A stretch of 23,930 bases of DNA from JAMOBE01 sp039908285 (GCA_039908285.1 JAMOBE010000056.1:1-23930), one strand, 5' to 3'; positions 15,669 through 23,498 are shown, counted from the stretch's first letter. A program made the numbers and translations. The notes: a model not told the origin generated them from the sequence alone.

Positions 15669-16151
15669 ATGACCAGACAGCGGGCTCGAGGGTGGTGGTA
15701 CCCCTACATCTTCGTCGGCATGTTCGGCGTGGTGATCGTCGTCAATCTGGTGATGGCCTATTTCGCCACCAGCACGTTTCCGGGTCTGGCCACCGACCGG
15801 CCTTTCGAGCGGGGCCTCGCCTACAACGCCGCCATCGCCGATGAGGAGGCCCAGGCCCGGCTTGGCTGGCGGATGAGCCTCGCCGCACGCCCATCCGCGC
15901 CTGGACACGCCGACGTGGCGGTGACGGTGGTGGACCGATTGGGCGCTCCGGTGGACGGTCTCGCCGTGTCGGCCGACCTGCGCCGGCCGACGGTGGCCGG
16001 TCACGACCGCACCCTGACCCTGGTGCGCCGCGCCCCCGGGCACTACGGCGCCGAGACGTCGCTCGACCTGCCGGGGCAGTGGGAGGTTCGCGTCACCGCC
16101 AGCCTTGGCGACCACGTCCATCGCCTGCGGGAGCGGATTCTGGTTCCATAG
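15669..16151 (+). CDS. ccoH: cbb3 oxidase assembly protein CcoH (FixH family)
   Basis: A 160-residue protein with one N-terminal membrane helix (YIFVGMFGVVIVVNLVMAYFA). The family signature follows as LATDRPFERGLAYNAAIADE, then a periplasmic Ig-like domain. CcoH helps stabilise and assemble the cbb3 complex. It lies 9 bp after ccoG with GGGAG ahead of its ATG. Normally ccoI (copper-transporting P-type ATPase) and ccoS come next; here the operon ends and efp begins 89 bp later. Confidence 0.92.
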   Translation: MTRQRARGWWYPYIFVGMFGVVIVVNLVMAYFATSTFPGLATDRPFERGLAYNAAIADEEAQARLGWRMSLAARPSAPGHADVAVTVVDRLGAPVDGLAVSADLRRPTVAGHDRTLTLVRRAPGHYGAETSLDLPGQWEVRVTASLGDHVHRLRERILVP

Positions 16152-16169
16152 GCGAGAAATCCAGGCCAG

Positions 16170-16198
16170 TTGCGCCGGGGCTGGCAACCTGCTACGGT
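16170..16198 (+). promoter_or_regulatory. Possible sigma70-type promoter of efp
   Basis: TTGCGC (16170-16175) and TACGGT (16193-16198) are separated by 17 bp, about 40 bp ahead of the efp start and just after ccoH. Each hexamer matches the consensus at only three positions, though T-T-G at the -35 is typical in GC-rich alphaproteobacteria. Confidence 0.35.
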
Positions 16199-16240
16199 CC
16201 GCCGCCATTGATCACAGGCACAGCAGCGGAACCGACGCCC

Positions 16241-16807
16241 ATGAAGATGCAAGCCAACCTGATCCGTCCGGGAATGATTCTGGAGCACCAGGGCCGTCAG
16301 TGGTCCGTGCTCAAGATCCAGCTTATCCAACCGGGGAAGGGCGGCGCCTTCATCCAGGTGGAGATGCGCGACTTCCGCACCGGCAGCAAGACCAACGAGC
16401 GCTGGCGCACCCAGGACACCGTCGAGAAGCTGCTGGTCGAGGAAAATGACTGCCAGTACCTGTTCGCCGACGGCGATCACCTGACCTTCATGGACGTGCA
16501 GACCTACGAGCAGTTCACCATCCCCCGCGACACCGTCGGCGACCCGGCGGCGTTCCTGCAGGACGGCATGGCGGTGACCGTGGACTTCGTCGAAGGGGTG
16601 CCGGTGTCCGTCAACCTGCCGGCGACGGTGGTCATGGCGGTGGTGGAGGCCGACGCGGTGGTGAAGGGGCAGACCGCCTCCTCCTCCTACAAGCCGGGTG
16701 TCCTCGAGAACGGCCTGCGGGTCATGATCCCCCCGTTCATCGAGGCCGGCACGCGCATTGTCGTCAACACGGCGGACTGCACCTATGTGGAGCGGGCGAA
16801 GGACTGA
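16241..16807 (+). CDS. efp: Elongation factor P
   Basis: A 188-residue protein of exactly the usual EF-P length, with KOW-like domain I and two OB domains. EF-P binds the ribosome between P and E sites and relieves stalling at polyproline stretches. The tip loop is QPGKGGAFIQVEMRD, with the Lys that is usually post-translationally modified; this suggests the Lys (EpmA-type or unmodified) rather than the Arg (EarP) class. The C-terminal SSSYKPGVLENGLRVMIPPFIEAGTRI is strongly conserved. The start is ATG 16241 (MKMQANLIRPG); longer frames upstream would disrupt the conserved N-terminus. It probably has its own promoter and may run on into suhB 37 bp later. Confidence 0.97.
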   Translation: MKMQANLIRPGMILEHQGRQWSVLKIQLIQPGKGGAFIQVEMRDFRTGSKTNERWRTQDTVEKLLVEENDCQYLFADGDHLTFMDVQTYEQFTIPRDTVGDPAAFLQDGMAVTVDFVEGVPVSVNLPATVVMAVVEADAVVKGQTASSSYKPGVLENGLRVMIPPFIEAGTRIVVNTADCTYVERAKD

Positions 16808-16844
16808 CCATTCCGGTCGGCCCCTGACTGCAGCGTAAGAGGTC

Positions 16845-17645
16845 ATGGCGTACCTTTCCCCCCAGATCAACGTGATGGTCGCCGCGGCCAGGAAGGCGGC
16901 GCGTGGGCTCGTGCGCGACTTCGGCGAGGTCGAGCAGCTCCAGGTGTCGCTCAAGGGCACCAATGACTTCGTCACCGCCGCCGACGTCAAGGCGGAGCAG
17001 GTGCTCTATCGGGAACTGAAGAAAGCCAGGCCGGATTACGGCTTCGTCGGCGAGGAGTCGGGCACCGAGGTCGGCCGCGACACCGCCAACCGCTGGATCA
17101 TCGATCCCCTGGACGGCACCACCAACTTCCTGCACGGCATTCCCCATTTCTCCATCTCCATCGGGCTGGAGCGCGACGGCGAGGTGATCGCCGGCGTGGT
17201 GTTCAATCCCGTCACCGACGAGATGTTCTATGGCGAGAAGGGGCTCGGGGCCTTTCTCAACAGTCGGCGGCTGCGGGTGTCGGCGCGGCGGAAACTGGAT
17301 GAGTGCGTGGTCGTCACCGGCATTCCCCACCTGGGCCGGCCGGGCCACGACGAGTTCCTGGGGCAGCTCAAGGCGGTGATGGGGGCGACCGCCGGGGTGC
17401 GGCGGACCGGCTCGGCGGCGCTTGATCTCGCGTTCGTCGCCGCGGGGCGGTTCGATGCCTTCTGGGAGATGAACCTGTCGGCCTGGGACCTGGCCGGTGG
17501 CCTGGTGCTGGTGCGGGAGGCCGGCGGCTACGTCGGCGAGGTGGACGGCGGCCGTGATGTGCTCGGCACCGGCAGCGTGCTGGCCGCCAACGACCATATC
17601 CACCAGCCGCTCGGCGACCTCCTCCGTGCGGCAAAGCCGAAATAG
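16845..17645 (+). CDS. suhB: Inositol-1-monophosphatase family protein (SuhB-like)
   Basis: A 266-residue Mg2+-dependent phosphatase. The metal-binding motifs are intact: Glu70-Glu71 in GEESG, Asp87-Pro-Leu-Asp90-Gly-Thr (DPLDGTTNFLHGIPHFS), and Trp214-Asp215 in WDLAGG. It dephosphorylates inositol monophosphates. Bacterial homologues (SuhB) also act in rRNA transcription antitermination, so the physiological role may be regulatory. GAGG precedes ATG 16845. The stop is immediately followed by a copy of the CT-rich repeat, then parC. Confidence 0.93.
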   Translation: MAYLSPQINVMVAAARKAARGLVRDFGEVEQLQVSLKGTNDFVTAADVKAEQVLYRELKKARPDYGFVGEESGTEVGRDTANRWIIDPLDGTTNFLHGIPHFSISIGLERDGEVIAGVVFNPVTDEMFYGEKGLGAFLNSRRLRVSARRKLDECVVVTGIPHLGRPGHDEFLGQLKAVMGATAGVRRTGSAALDLAFVAAGRFDAFWEMNLSAWDLAGGLVLVREAGGYVGEVDGGRDVLGTGSVLAANDHIHQPLGDLLRAAKPK

Positions 17646-17665
17646 CCCTCTCCCCCCTCTTCCGG
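17646..17665 (+). repeat. Half copy of CT-rich palindromic repeat
   Basis: Twenty bases directly abutting the suhB stop codon are identical to 23769-23788, the left arm plus loop of the hairpin element there. The right arm is missing: after CCGG the sequence diverges into the parC leader. It occupies most of the 33 bp between suhB and parC. Confidence 0.6.
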
Positions 17666-17678
17666 TACGGATGGCGTG

Positions 17679-19880
17679 ATGGTGGAGATCGTCGAGACAC
17701 CCCTGGCGGAGGCCTTGAGCGAGCGCTACCTCGCCTATGCGCTGTCCACCATCGTGTCGCGCTCGCTCCCCGATGTCCGCGACGGGCTGAAGCCGGTGCA
17801 CCGGCGGCTGCTCTACGCCATGCGCCAGTTGAAGCTCGACCCCGACGCCGGCTTCAAGAAATGCGCCCGGGTGGTGGGCGACGTCATCGGCAAGTACCAT
17901 CCCCACGGCGACGTGGCGGTCTACGACACCCTGGTGCGGCTGGCCCAGGAGTTCGCGGTCCGCTATCCGCTGGTGGAGGGACAGGGCAACTTCGGCAACA
18001 TCGACGGCGACAACGCCGCGGCCATGCGCTACACCGAGGCGAGGCTGACGGCGGTCGCCCAGGCGCTGATGGACGGCCTGGACGAGGACGCGGTCGACTT
18101 CCGTCCCACCTACGACGGCGAGGAGCACGAGCCGGTCGTCATGCCGGCGGCGTTCCCGAATCTTCTCGCCAATGGCGCGACGGGCATCGCCGTCGGCATG
18201 GCCACCAACATCCCCCCTCACAATGTGGGCGAGTTGTGTGACGCCGCCCTGCATCTGATCAAGCACCCCGAGGCCGAGATGGCGGCGCTGGTGGCGATGG
18301 TGCCGGGTCCGGACTTTCCGACCGGCGGCGTGCTGGTGGAAAGCCGCGAGGCGATTCTCGAGGCCTATCGCACCGGCCGCGGCGGCTTTCGCCTGCGGGC
18401 GCGGTGGACGGTGGAGAAGCTGTCCCACGGCCTGTACCAGATCGCCGTCACCGAGATCCCCTACCAGATCCAGAAAGCCCGGGTGATCGAGCGCATCGCC
18501 GAGCTTCTCGCCGCCCGCAAGCTGACCCTGCTGGCCGACGTGCGCGACGAGTCGACCGACGAGGTGCGCATCGTGCTCGAGCCCCGCAACCGCACCGTCG
18601 AGCCCCAGCACGTCATGGAGCAGCTTTTCCGCCAGACCGATCTCGAGGTGAAGTTCAGCCTCAACATGAACGTGCTGGACGGCGACGGCGTGCCGCGGGT
18701 GATGACGCTGAAGGAGGTGCTGCAGGCCTTCCTCGACCATCGCCAGGTGGTGCTGATCCGCCGTTCGCGCCATCGCGTGGAGAAGATCGCCCACCGGCTG
18801 GAGGTGCTGGAGGGCTACCTCAAGGCCTACCTGAACCTGGACGAGGTCATCCGCATCGTCCGCGAGGAGGACGAGCCGAGGCCGGCGCTGATGGCCGCCT
18901 TCGACCTGACCGAGGTGCAGGCCGAGGCCATCCTCAACATGCGCCTGCGCAGCCTGCGCCGGCTGGAGGAGATGGAGATCCGCGGCGAGCACGCCAAACT
19001 CGAAGCCGAGAAGGCGACGCTCGAGGAGCTTCTCGCCAGCGAAAGCCTGCGCTGGAAGACCATCGCCGACCAGATCCGGGCCGTGCGCAAGCAGTTCGGC
19101 GCGGCGACGAAACTCGGCCGGCGTCGCACGGAACTTGGCTCCCCCGCCGCGCTGGTGGAGATCCCCGACGACGTGCTGGTGGAACGCGAGCCGATCACCG
19201 TGGTGCTGTCGGACAAGGGCTGGCTCCGGGCGGTGCGCGGCCATGGGGAGACCGACCTCAAGTTCAAGGAAGGGGACGAACTGCGCTTCGCCCTGCCGGC
19301 CAGCACCGCCGATCGCATCCTGCTGTTCGGCTCCAACGGTCGGTTCTACACCCTGGCCGGCGACAAGATCCCCCGCGGGCGCGGCCACGGCGAGCCGGTG
19401 CGCCTCGCCATCGACCTGCCCAACGATGCCGACGTGATCGCCATGCTGGTGCACCAGCCGGGCCGCCGGCTGCTGGTGGCCAGCCACGACGGCCGCGGCT
19501 TCATCGTCGAGGAGACGGAAGTGCTGGCCCAGACCCGCAACGGCAAGCGGGTCCTGGACGTGAGCGAGGGCGAGACGGCCCGCTTCTGCGTGCCGCTGGT
19601 GGGCGATGCCGTCGCCGTGATCGGCGAGAACCGCCGGCTGCTGGTGTTCATGGCCGATGAGGTGCCGGTGATGACCCGCGGCCGCGGAGTGACGCTCCAG
19701 CGCTATCATGGCTCCCTGGCGGCGGACATCCGGACCTTCGTTTTCGCCGAGGGACTGTCCTACCGCTTCGGCAACGGCTCCCGCACCGAGACCGACCTTC
19801 GCCCGTGGCTCGGCCGCCGCGGCCAGACCGGCCGCCTGCCCCCCACCGGCTTCCCCCGCTCCAACAGGTTCGCGGGGTAG
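17679..19880 (+). CDS. parC: DNA topoisomerase IV subunit A
   Basis: A 733-residue type IIA topoisomerase subunit that with ParE decatenates replicated chromosomes. The winged-helix and tower domains open with YLAYALSTIVSRSLPDVRDG and LKPVHRRLLYAM. The catalytic Tyr is Tyr118 in AAMRYTEARL. The length and short C-terminal beta-propeller favour ParC over GyrA (over 850 residues), and no GyrA-box is seen. The quinolone-pocket segment is HPHGDVAVYD, with Val79 and Asp83 where E. coli ParC has Ser80 and Glu84. The start ATG 17679 overlaps a GTG at 17676, and the Shine-Dalgarno is poor. parE is not in the window. Spacing suggests co-transcription with suhB. Confidence 0.95.
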   Translation: MVEIVETPLAEALSERYLAYALSTIVSRSLPDVRDGLKPVHRRLLYAMRQLKLDPDAGFKKCARVVGDVIGKYHPHGDVAVYDTLVRLAQEFAVRYPLVEGQGNFGNIDGDNAAAMRYTEARLTAVAQALMDGLDEDAVDFRPTYDGEEHEPVVMPAAFPNLLANGATGIAVGMATNIPPHNVGELCDAALHLIKHPEAEMAALVAMVPGPDFPTGGVLVESREAILEAYRTGRGGFRLRARWTVEKLSHGLYQIAVTEIPYQIQKARVIERIAELLAARKLTLLADVRDESTDEVRIVLEPRNRTVEPQHVMEQLFRQTDLEVKFSLNMNVLDGDGVPRVMTLKEVLQAFLDHRQVVLIRRSRHRVEKIAHRLEVLEGYLKAYLNLDEVIRIVREEDEPRPALMAAFDLTEVQAEAILNMRLRSLRRLEEMEIRGEHAKLEAEKATLEELLASESLRWKTIADQIRAVRKQFGAATKLGRRRTELGSPAALVEIPDDVLVEREPITVVLSDKGWLRAVRGHGETDLKFKEGDELRFALPASTADRILLFGSNGRFYTLAGDKIPRGRGHGEPVRLAIDLPNDADVIAMLVHQPGRRLLVASHDGRGFIVEETEVLAQTRNGKRVLDVSEGETARFCVPLVGDAVAVIGENRRLLVFMADEVPVMTRGRGVTLQRYHGSLAADIRTFVFAEGLSYRFGNGSRTETDLRPWLGRRGQTGRLPPTGFPRSNRFAG

Positions 19881-20001
19881 GATGAACACGGATGAGAAGG
19901 CGGGGCAATCGGGTAAAAGAATTTGCATTGGTACTGAAACCAACAAACACCAGCTTAGGGGACCTACGCCCATCCACCGTCCAGACAATGGGGTCCACCC
20001 T

Positions 20002-21204
20002 ATGCGCGTGAAATTGCCGCTGGTTGGCGCCGTTCTGCTGTTGCTGGTCTTCGGACTGGCGGAGGTGCGCGCCGACGCGCCGTCGGTCGATCGCAGCGAC
20101 GATGTTCCGGTGCCGCTCGACATCCCCCTCGATCGCATTCCCAACTATCGCGAATACATGCGGGCCATCGTCGAAGGACTGAGCGACTATGCGCGGGCTC
20201 GGGACCGCAATGTCATCATCCTGGTACGGGGTGGACTTGAGCTGTTCATCAAGGGGGAGCGGGAATTCCAGCTTGAGGAAATGAAGGACCCGGACGGCGT
20301 CGAGAAGCATCGGCGGCTGCCGCTGGGGACACCGATGCGCCGCTACATCCGGTCCGTGGACGGGCTGGTGATCGACAACCGCTACTGCGGCGCGGCACTG
20401 GCGGAGGACAAGCCGAAAGACAAGGACAAGGACAAGCTAAAGGACAAGGCGAAGCCAGCCCCTCCCGCCAACTCCCTGCTGGCCGAGGCCGAGGCGGCCA
20501 AGGCCAAGGCCGAGCGGGAGCGGGTCGAGGCCCGGCGGACCTACAAGGACCGGCTGATCGCCAAGGTCCGGGACCAGGGGGTGCGGCTCCTGTCAATCGA
20601 GCGCTGCAAGACCGCCGACCAGGCGGCCAATGCCATGTCCAGGGCGGGACGGGACGGGGTGCTGACCTTCGCCGACGCCGAGTCGGGCGGCCGCTTCGAT
20701 CGCCTCCCCAGCGGGCGGCCGTCGAGTGAAAATCCGGGGTCGGTCGACTCCCTGCAAACCGTCCGCAACATGGCGGTGATGCTGGACTCGCGACAGTTCG
20801 CCCGCCGCGACGAGTGGATCGTGGCCCTCACGCGCTCCAATCACGACCTTCTGTTCATCGACGGTTTCCACAAGGGAAACGAATCGCTGACCAGGGAGGA
20901 GGTCTATGACCTGAAATTCAAGCGCATGGGTCCCCGCCGTCTGGTGCTGGCCCGCATCAACGTGAGCGAGGCCCAGGACAATCGCTACTACTGGAAAAAG
21001 GAGTGGCTGGTCGGCGATCCCGGATGGCTCGACGCCCCCTCGCGCCGGGACCCTGCGGCCACGGTGGTGCAATACTGGTCCGACGACTGGAAAAAAATCA
21101 TCGGCCAGTACTTCAAGGGGCTGATGGACCTGGGCTTCGACGGCGTGGTGCTGGAGGGCGTGGAGGCCTACGAACACTTCGAGAAAATGACGCCGCTGGA
21201 ATGA
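20002..21204 (+). CDS. Secreted GH114-like (COG2342-type) putative glycosidase with Lys-rich insertion
   Basis: A 400-residue protein with a signal peptide (MRVKLPLVGAVLLLLVFGLAEVRA). The body resembles the endo-alpha-1,4-polygalactosaminidase/TM1410 group of TIM-barrel proteins. Characteristic segments are LVLARINVSEAQDNRYYWKKEW, WSDDWKKIIGQYFKGLMDLG and FDGVVLEGVEAYEHFE. Asp287 lies in LLFIDGF. In the family the last strand commonly carries Asp residues (LDGVDAYE); here they are Glu385 and Glu388. Between barrel segments is an insertion with KDKDKDKLKDKAK (139-151), a Pro-Ala linker and a charged helix (LLAEAEAAKAKAERERVEAR) that probably forms a coiled coil. The ATG at 20002 gives the signal peptide; an in-frame ATG at 19882 has no ribosome binding site and hides it. 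The substrate is unknown. Confidence 0.7.
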   Translation: MRVKLPLVGAVLLLLVFGLAEVRADAPSVDRSDDVPVPLDIPLDRIPNYREYMRAIVEGLSDYARARDRNVIILVRGGLELFIKGEREFQLEEMKDPDGVEKHRRLPLGTPMRRYIRSVDGLVIDNRYCGAALAEDKPKDKDKDKLKDKAKPAPPANSLLAEAEAAKAKAERERVEARRTYKDRLIAKVRDQGVRLLSIERCKTADQAANAMSRAGRDGVLTFADAESGGRFDRLPSGRPSSENPGSVDSLQTVRNMAVMLDSRQFARRDEWIVALTRSNHDLLFIDGFHKGNESLTREEVYDLKFKRMGPRRLVLARINVSEAQDNRYYWKKEWLVGDPGWLDAPSRRDPAATVVQYWSDDWKKIIGQYFKGLMDLGFDGVVLEGVEAYEHFEKMTPLE

Positions 21205-21236
21205 TCTTCGCCCCCCCGACCAGACCGAATAAGCGC

Positions 21237-21265
21237 TTGCGTTCCGATCGAACCCCTGGTACAAG
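21237..21265 (+). promoter_or_regulatory. Promoter of tRNA-Asp
   Basis: TTGCGT (21237-21242) and TACAAG (21260-21265) are 17 bp apart. Transcription would start near 21272, giving a leader of about 26 nt before the mature tRNA. The leader contains GCCC-GGAA-GGGC, a small hairpin. Distance and spacing fit a sigma70-type tRNA promoter. Confidence 0.5.
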
Positions 21266-21297
21266 CCCATCTCTCCCGGCCCGGAAGGGCTGGAGGT

Positions 21298-21374
21298 GGG
21301 GGTGTAGCTCAGTTGGTTAGAGTGCCGGCCTGTCACGCCGGAGGTCGCGGGTTCGAGCCCCGTCACTCCCGCCA
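21298..21374 (+). tRNA. tRNA-Asp (anticodon GTC)
   Basis: A complete 77-nt cloverleaf with encoded CCA. The acceptor GGGGGTG pairs with CACTCCC with one G-U, followed by TA at 8-9. The D arm is GCTC-AGTTGGTTA-GAGT, and the anticodon stem CCGGC/GCCGG has loop CTGTCAC (anticodon GTC). The T arm is GCGGG-TTCGAGC-CCCGT and the discriminator is G73, as expected for Asp. No integrated element follows it. Confidence 0.97.
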
Positions 21375-21640
21375 CTCACCATCGGCCAGGTCAGATCCGA
21401 ACCTGCGATTTCCCGAGTCGCGCTGACGAGAGTGCCGAGTCCGCACACTGATGGGGGCCCACTGGGCCATGCCGGTTGTGTGGAGTGGTGCCTGAGGCGG
21501 TATCCGCCCTTCAATTCCCGAGTCGTGACCCAATTCGTCGGCTACGCGGCGTGACAGCCGCGCTTCGGCTTTTCCTCTCGGCTCGAGAATGGTACGCTGC
21601 ACCGGTTTACGGCAACACGGGTCGACCGCGAGCGCGAGTC
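21375..21640. other. Intergenic region after tRNA-Asp
   Basis: No gene is supported in these 266 bp. It holds an 11-bp direct repeat (TTCCCGAGTCG at 21410-21420 and 21515-21525) and several short hairpins (GGCCC-ACT-GGGCC near 21456; GGCGG-TAT-CCGCC near 21497). A weak terminator-like stem AGCCG/CGGCT is followed by TTTT at 21556-21573. Any of these could end the tRNA transcript, but none is convincing. Confidence 0.4.
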
Positions 21641-22441
21641 ATGATGGAAAGCACGATCATTGGCGGTGTAACGACGGCGGCCTTTGCGCCGGTGATGGAA
21701 TCGGTTTACCCGATCGCCATCGTCGTCCTTCTCGTGGCCACCTTGGCGATTCTGGCCAGCATCGCCCGCCGCCTTGCGGCCCTGGCCGGTCTGGCGCAGG
21801 ACATCCACCGCGACCTGATATCGTTCAAGTCCTCCGCCGAGCTGGCCCGCTCACTCGACGTCTCTCTGGCGGAAATCCGCACGCTGATGCGCGCCAGTCA
21901 CGGGGAGATCGAACGGACCCGCGCCGATGTGACGGAGATGCGCACCGCACTGGCCGATCGGCGTCCCGCCGCGGCTCCGGTGGCGGAACAGCCGCGCGCC
22001 AGCCTGCCTGCCCCGCAGCAACAACAGCAGGGAACGTCGGCGGCTGGAAATGCCGGTCCAGCACCAAAGCAGCAGCAGCCGCGCCCGCAGGCACCGGCAG
22101 GCAGGCCGCAGTCCCCCTCCCCGGTTTCGCCTCAGGCGCCGGTGCAAAAGACGTCGGCACCACCGTCGAAGCCGGCCACCCCCGAGGCCCCGGCGACGGC
22201 CAAGGCACCCGTGGTGATGGTCACGTCACGCCCGGCACCGGTCAGTGCCCCGCCTCCGGCGGAGGCTCGTCCGGCCCCGGCGGATGCGGATACCAGCGAT
22301 CAGGGCAGGATGGCCGCCGCGGCAGCCGCGCTGTCCCACGTGCGCGCCACGCTGGATCGTGCCACGGCAACCGGTGACGGGGCCGGAGCCCCCGAAGCGC
22401 AGGCCGGCAATGTCACGCCTTTGCGCCGCGAGACCGGCTGA
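21641..22441 (+). CDS. Membrane-anchored Gln/Pro/Ala-rich protein of unknown function
   Basis: A 266-residue protein I do not recognise. A short N-terminus precedes one transmembrane helix (VYPIAIVVLLVATLAILASIA). A helical, coiled-coil-like stretch follows (LAGLAQDIHRDLISFKSSAE through EIERTRADVTEMRTALADR). The remaining 130 residues are low complexity, rich in Pro, Ala and Gln (QQQQQG, KQQQPRPQ, repeated PAP), ending in a short helix (GRMAAAAAALSHVRATLDRA). The topology suggests a bitopic anchor with a long disordered cytoplasmic or periplasmic tail. The start is one of two adjacent ATGs (21641, 21644) with only a weak GCGAG ahead. An open frame extends further upstream but lacks a good start. 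Codon use resembles the neighbours. Confidence 0.7.
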   Translation: MMESTIIGGVTTAAFAPVMESVYPIAIVVLLVATLAILASIARRLAALAGLAQDIHRDLISFKSSAELARSLDVSLAEIRTLMRASHGEIERTRADVTEMRTALADRRPAAAPVAEQPRASLPAPQQQQQGTSAAGNAGPAPKQQQPRPQAPAGRPQSPSPVSPQAPVQKTSAPPSKPATPEAPATAKAPVVMVTSRPAPVSAPPPAEARPAPADADTSDQGRMAAAAAALSHVRATLDRATATGDGAGAPEAQAGNVTPLRRETG

Positions 22442-22471
22442 GAAGGGGCTATAGCGAAAGAAAGAAAGAGT

Positions 22472-22500
22472 GAAAAACGAGGGGCCGAGGGGCCCCTCGT
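22472..22500 (-). terminator. Intrinsic terminator of the epimerase operon
   Basis: Read on the minus strand, a perfect 10-bp GC-rich stem (ACGAGGGGCC with GGCCCCTCGT, 4-base loop) is followed directly by TTTTTC. It lies 40 bp after the stop of the minus-strand epimerase gene. On the plus strand no T-run follows, so it should act mainly on the minus strand. Confidence 0.85.
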
Positions 22501-22539
22501 GCTCCACGGGACTTTGTCTTTCTGGAGGAAACGGGGGGC

Positions 22540-23493
22540 TCACCCCGCCACGGAGGGCGGCGCCCAGCCCAGGGTGGCGCGCAGGCCGTCTTCCAGCGAC
22601 ACCGCGGCGACGAAGCCCAGGTCTCGCCGCGCCAGGTCGGGAACGCCGATCGATGCCTGGATGTCTCCCGCCCGGGCCGGGGCATGGCTGATGGTGCTGC
22701 TGCTGCCACTGGCCGCGACGACGTGACGAGCCAGTTCGTTGATGGTGACGCCGACGCCGCGGCAGACGTTGTAGGCGGCGAACCTGGCGGCCGGCGAGGC
22801 CTCCAGCGACGCCATGGCCCGACGCAGACATCCCACCACATCGGAGACGAAGACGAAGTCCCGGGTCTGCTCGCCGCAGCCGAAGATGGTGAGCGGCAGC
22901 CCCTGTCGCGACCGATCGGAAAAGATCGAGATGACACCGCTGTAGGGGGAGCCCGGGTCCTGGCGTGGCCCAAAGACGTTGAAGAACCGCAGGCCGATGA
23001 TGCGGCTGCGGTGGATCACCTCACCCGCCCGGGCATGCAGCTCGGAGCCGAGCTTGTCGGCGCCATAGGGGGAAATCGGCCCAACCTGCGCGGTCTCCGC
23101 CAGTGGAACCGCCGTGTTGCTGCCATAGACCGCGGCCGAGGAGGCGAACACCACCGGCAGCGGCGTGCCGCCCCCGAGCCGCCGCGCCGCGTCGAACACC
23201 GCGATGGAGCCGGTCTGGTTGGAACGATGGGTTTTTGGCCATTCCTCCGTGCTCCGCTGCACCGAGGCGACGGCCGCAAGGTGGAAGCAGGCGCTCACGT
23301 TCGCCATGGCGGCACTGACGGCGTCGGTATCGGCCACGTCGGCCACCACCAGCCTCGCCCGGGGATCGAGATTGCTGCGGCGACCAGTGGACAGGTCGTC
23401 GAGAACCGCCACCTCATGCCCATCGGCCAGGAGCGAATCAACCAGGTGGGAGCCGATGAAGCCACAGCCTCCCGTCACCAGATATCGGGACAC
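22540..23493 (-). CDS. NAD-dependent epimerase/dehydratase (extended SDR, sugar nucleotide type)
   Basis: A 317-residue extended short-chain dehydrogenase/reductase. The NAD-binding glycine motif is TGGCGFIG at residues 7-14, followed by the acidic AVLDDLSTGRRSNL typical of UDP-sugar epimerases. The catalytic residues are Ser in FASSAAVYG and Tyr143-x-x-x-Lys147 in SPYGADKLGSE. FNVFGPRQDPGSPYSGVISIF and the DFVFVSDVV segment match UDP-glucose/UDP-GlcNAc 4-epimerase and GDP/dTDP-sugar dehydratase relatives. It probably supplies an activated sugar for cell-surface polysaccharide; the exact substrate is not readable. The start is taken as GTG 23493 because AAGGAG (23502-23507) lies 8 nt ahead; a GTG at 23502 overlaps that site. 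It follows the small gene closely and ends at a clear terminator. Confidence 0.88.
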   Translation of the reverse strand: MSRYLVTGGCGFIGSHLVDSLLADGHEVAVLDDLSTGRRSNLDPRARLVVADVADTDAVSAAMANVSACFHLAAVASVQRSTEEWPKTHRSNQTGSIAVFDAARRLGGGTPLPVVFASSAAVYGSNTAVPLAETAQVGPISPYGADKLGSELHARAGEVIHRSRIIGLRFFNVFGPRQDPGSPYSGVISIFSDRSRQGLPLTIFGCGEQTRDFVFVSDVVGCLRRAMASLEASPAARFAAYNVCRGVGVTINELARHVVAASGSSSTISHAPARAGDIQASIGVPDLARRDLGFVAAVSLEDGLRATLGWAPPSVAG

Positions 23494-23498
23494 GCTGG

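Noticed and set aside
13062..16208. Open frame of over 1,000 codons on the minus strand, opposite ccoP, ccoG and ccoH
   Set aside because: It is a shadow of well-supported cco genes, with no recognisable domain and no ribosome binding site.
19882..20001. Earlier ATG for the GH114-like protein, adding 40 residues
   Set aside because: It would place a polar stretch before a clear signal peptide and has no Shine-Dalgarno sequence.
16764..20144. Open frame of over 1,100 codons on the minus strand, opposite suhB and parC
   Set aside because: It is antisense to two genes with intact conserved motifs. Its translation is His/Gly/Arg/Gln-rich without domains, as expected of the complementary frame in GC-rich DNA.
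21410..21525. 11-bp direct repeats after tRNA-Asp as attachment sites of an integrated element
   Set aside because: The repeats do not match the tRNA 3' end, only 94 bp lie between them, and no integrase or mobile gene is nearby.
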